Source: Methylocystis echinoides (GTDB lineage: Bacteria > Pseudomonadota > Alphaproteobacteria > Rhizobiales > Beijerinckiaceae). Taken from it: a DNA stretch of 46,561 nucleotides. Made by a program: the position numbers and the translations under genes. The stretch is from assembly GCF_027923385.1 (NCBI RefSeq), contig NZ_BSEC01000008.1:1-46561 (forward strand). The letters are read 5' to 3'. How positions within the stretch are numbered: position 1 is the first letter of the stretch; every line of letters begins with the position of its first letter. The notes beneath the pieces are model-generated. The model was not told where the DNA came from and made no database searches. It saw only the letters and a program-made list of their open reading frames with translations. Below, in pieces: positions 44,161-46,561 of this stretch.

Positions 44161-45300
44161 ATGAGGGTTGCGATTATACATTATTGGCTGGTCGGAATGC
44201 GAGGTGGGGAAAAAGTTGTCGAAGCCCTCTGCAATCTATACCCAGATGCCGATATCTTTACGCACGTATACGCCCCGGGCGCAATATCACCAACGATCAA
44301 TGCGCATCGAGTTCAAACTTCATTCATTAGCAAATTGCCTCGCGCTACTACAAAATATAAGTCTTACTTGCCCTTGATGCCCATGGCGCTGGAGCAACTC
44401 GACCTGCGCGGGTATGACTTAATTATAAGCAGCGAATCGGGTCCCGCGAAGGGAATTATACCGCCGTCTGACGCGCTGCATATTTGTTACTGCCACTCTC
44501 CCATGCGATACATATGGAATATGTATCATGATTACCGCGACCGGACGGGCCCACTCACGCGCATGTTGATGCCGGCTCTTGCTCACTATGTCAGAAACTG
44601 GGATGCGATTTCTGCAGGCCGCGTTCACGAGTTCGTCGCCAATTCGTCAACCGTGGCTCGGCGGATTGAGGCGTACTATCATCGCCCGGCGACAGTCATT
44701 CACCCCCCGGTTGATACGGCGGCTTTTGAGAGGGTTCCGCCAGAGCAGATCGGCGACTTCCACCTGATGGTCGGCGAACTCGTTCGCTACAAGCGACCGG
44801 AATTGGCCGTCGAGGCGTTCAACCAAATACGCAAGCCTCTCGTCGTGATCGGCGGCGGCGAGATGCTCCGGGAGCTCCGCGGCATGGCTGGGCCTCACGT
44901 GACGATTCTAGGTCCGCAGCCCTTCAATGTTCTAAAGCATCATTACGCCCGATGCCGTGCCTTGATCTTCCCAGGGGAAGAAGATTTCGGCATTGTTCCA
45001 TTAGAGGCGATGGCGAGCGGGCGCCCGGTTATTGCTTATGGCAAAGGTGGTGTCACTGAAACGGTCATTGACGGTGTGACTGGCAGCTTTTTCTATGAGC
45101 AATCTTCCGCGGCGCTGATCGACGCTGTGCGCCGGTGCGAAGCGATGATGCCAGATCCGGATCGACTCGTGCGTCGCGCGGCCGAATTCGGTGTTGATCG
45201 CTTTTCAGAAGAGATTAGCCATTTTATTGAAGCGGCCCTGAAAGGCAGGGCGACCTTCAACAAAAGTCAGCGAGTGACTAGTTGCGCTCATATATTCTAA
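44161..45300 (+). CDS. Glycosyltransferase, GT4 family
   Basis: 379 residues from the ATG at 44161: a GGAGG site lies ten bases before it, while the ATG nine bases further up is too close. MRVAIIHYWLVGMRGGEKVV is the donor-glycine-rich start of GT4 enzymes. HICYCHSPMRYIWNMYHDYR, VANSSTVARRIEAYYHRPAT and the signature EEDFGIVPLEAMASGRPVIA follow. The family includes mannosyltransferases of exopolysaccharides. The gene is AT-rich relative to the following gene, which suggests separate origins. Likely acts on the growing lipid-linked oligosaccharide. Confidence 0.94.
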   Translation: MRVAIIHYWLVGMRGGEKVVEALCNLYPDADIFTHVYAPGAISPTINAHRVQTSFISKLPRATTKYKSYLPLMPMALEQLDLRGYDLIISSESGPAKGIIPPSDALHICYCHSPMRYIWNMYHDYRDRTGPLTRMLMPALAHYVRNWDAISAGRVHEFVANSSTVARRIEAYYHRPATVIHPPVDTAAFERVPPEQIGDFHLMVGELVRYKRPELAVEAFNQIRKPLVVIGGGEMLRELRGMAGPHVTILGPQPFNVLKHHYARCRALIFPGEEDFGIVPLEAMASGRPVIAYGKGGVTETVIDGVTGSFFYEQSSAALIDAVRRCEAMMPDPDRLVRRAAEFGVDRFSEEISHFIEAALKGRATFNKSQRVTSCAHIF

Positions 45301-45377
45301 AGTCTGATTCGGTAAATTGTAATCAGATGTAACTTCCGGATTCGAGTGATTAGCGGTGTTCTTTAGGAATTGAATAT

Positions 45378-46561
45378 ATGTACGAGCGTCTTGCACTTAT
45401 ATATCCGGTAGTTTTGTGCGGCGGGACGGGGACGCGGCTGTGGCCGGCGTCGCGGGAGAGCATGCCCAAGCAGTTCGCCCGGCTGGTCGACGCCGAGCGC
45501 TCGACCTTCCAGGCGACGCTGGCGCGGGTGTCGGACGCCACCGTCTTCGCCACGCCCACCGTCATCGCCTCGGCCGAGGCCCGCTTCATCGTCGCCGAGC
45601 AGCGCGACCAGCTGGGCCTGTCCGCCGACATCCTGCTCGAGCCGCAGGGCCGCGACTCCGCCGCGGCCGTGGCGGTGGCGGCGCTGCACGCCGCCGCCAG
45701 CGACCCGCAGGCCGTGGTGCTGATCATGGCGGCCGACCACGTCGTGCCCGACACGGCGGCGTTCGTGGACGCCGTGCGGCGCGCGGCCGCCGGGGCGCGC
45801 GCCGGCTACACGATGACGCTCGGCATCGAGCCCGACCGGCCGGCCACCGATTACGGCTACATCCGCCGCGGCGAGCCGATCGCCGAGGCCGAGGGCGCGG
45901 CCCGCGTCGCCCGCTTCGTCGAGAAGCCTACCCAAGCCGGCGCCGAGGCGCTGATCACCGACGGCGCCCTGTGGAACTCGGGCTACTTCCTGTTCCGCGC
46001 CGACCTGATGCTGGCCGAGCTGGAGGCGTTCGTCCCCGCGGTGCTGGCGGCCGCGCGCGCGGCCCTGGAGGCGGCGGTGACCGACCTCGACTTCGTCCGC
46101 CTCGACGCGGCGGCCTTCGCCCAGGCGCCCAAGATCTCGATCGACTACGCGGTGATGGAGCGGACCGCCCGGGCCGGGGTGCTGCCGGTGTCGTTCGCGT
46201 GGTCGGATGTCGGCACCTGGGACGCGGTCTGGCAGGTGCTGGACCACGACGAGGCCGGCAACGCCGTGCGCGGCCGGGTGTCGCTGATCGGGACCAAGAA
46301 CAGCCTCGTGCACAGCCAGGGCGAGGGCCTGACGGCGGTGGTGGGCCTGGAGGACGTCGTGGTGGTCTCGACCCCCGACGCGGTGCTGGTGGCCTCCAAG
46401 GCGCATTCGGGCAAGGTGAAGGAGCTGGTCGGCGCCCTGCGGGCGCAGGGCGCCCCGGAGGCGGACGCGCACCTGCGGATGTATCGGCCCTGGGGCTGGT
46501 ACCAGCGCATCGACCTCGGCGAGCGCTTCCAAGTGAAGCGGATCCAGGTGGTGCCGGGCGG
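45378..46561 (+). CDS. manC: Mannose-1-phosphate guanylyltransferase (bifunctional type), 3' end cut by window
   Basis: About 394 residues are visible. The nucleotidyltransferase signature GGTGTRLWPASRESMPKQF is close to the start. MAADHVVPD, the sugar-binding DYGYIRRGEP and FVEKPT, and NSGYFLFRA follow. The last residues PWGWYQRIDLGERFQVKRI are the beginning of the cupin mannose-6-phosphate isomerase domain, so the protein is the fused type. It makes GDP-mannose from mannose-1-phosphate and GTP, a donor for the GT4 enzymes here. The first 13 codons are AT-rich, the rest is very GC-rich. AGGA site nine bases before the ATG. Confidence 0.95.
   Translation, partial: MYERLALIYPVVLCGGTGTRLWPASRESMPKQFARLVDAERSTFQATLARVSDATVFATPTVIASAEARFIVAEQRDQLGLSADILLEPQGRDSAAAVAVAALHAAASDPQAVVLIMAADHVVPDTAAFVDAVRRAAAGARAGYTMTLGIEPDRPATDYGYIRRGEPIAEAEGAARVARFVEKPTQAGAEALITDGALWNSGYFLFRADLMLAELEAFVPAVLAAARAALEAAVTDLDFVRLDAAAFAQAPKISIDYAVMERTARAGVLPVSFAWSDVGTWDAVWQVLDHDEAGNAVRGRVSLIGTKNSLVHSQGEGLTAVVGLEDVVVVSTPDAVLVASKAHSGKVKELVGALRAQGAPEADAHLRMYRPWGWYQRIDLGERFQVKRIQVVPG

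Noticed and set aside
45363..46532. Minus-strand frame of 389 codons opposite the guanylyltransferase gene
   Set aside because: Antisense shadow; the plus strand carries unmistakable guanylyltransferase motifs.

Overview
The window looks like chromosome of an alphaproteobacterium of the Methylobacterium type. The evidence is high-GC coding sequence, a CIRCE-controlled groES-groEL operon, TTAA-N7-TTAA (CtrA-type) sites, a cold-shock gene followed by a DUF6481-type gene, and many small proteins of the kind common in Methylobacterium. This is recognition by eye; no database search was possible.

Layout. 1-1.65 kb: groEL (3' end cut by the window) and groES on the minus strand with a CIRCE operator. 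2-10 kb: small, mostly unrecognised proteins, an alpha/beta hydrolase, a protein with an RpoA-C-terminal-like helix-hairpin-helix segment, and a cspA gene followed by a DUF6481-like gene broken by an internal amber codon. 10.2-12 kb: a TetR regulator divergent from a glutathione transferase and a tautomerase, with two copies of a likely operator between them. 12.3-14.3 kb: an ECF sigma factor, its RskA-type anti-sigma factor and a convergent secreted fasciclin protein. 14.8-20.4 kb: an insertion-sequence graveyard, with an IS110 tail, a complete IS3-family element, a tyrosine-recombinase tail, IS630 pieces, a complete IS5-family element nested in IS630, and an IS66 head. It also holds a few small genes, including a 35-residue membrane peptide.

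20.5-29 kb is the most unusual block. Three secreted or secretion-like glycine/asparagine-repeat proteins lie on the minus strand. Divergent from them are a PAS histidine kinase and a FixJ-type regulator, then a periplasmic adaptor, an ABC ATPase and a MacB-type permease, then a LuxR-type HTH-only protein. A fourth secreted Gly/Asn protein with a cysteine-containing domain overlaps the LuxR gene tail to tail. I infer a regulated envelope system built round the repeat proteins.

30-46.5 kb looks like an exopolysaccharide and surface region. It has a VanZ-like protein, a small secreted protein with a C-terminal sorting-signal-like tail immediately followed by an exosortase-like membrane protease and a membrane-anchored companion. 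It also has two closely similar priming sugar transferases, each with a CtrA-type site just upstream, two GT4 glycosyltransferases, a lipoprotein, and the start of a mannose-1-phosphate guanylyltransferase (cut by the window end). IS1182 and ISL3 remnants, a tRNA with anticodon CAT, and long stretches without recognisable genes are interspersed. Base composition varies sharply, which fits repeated horizontal exchange.
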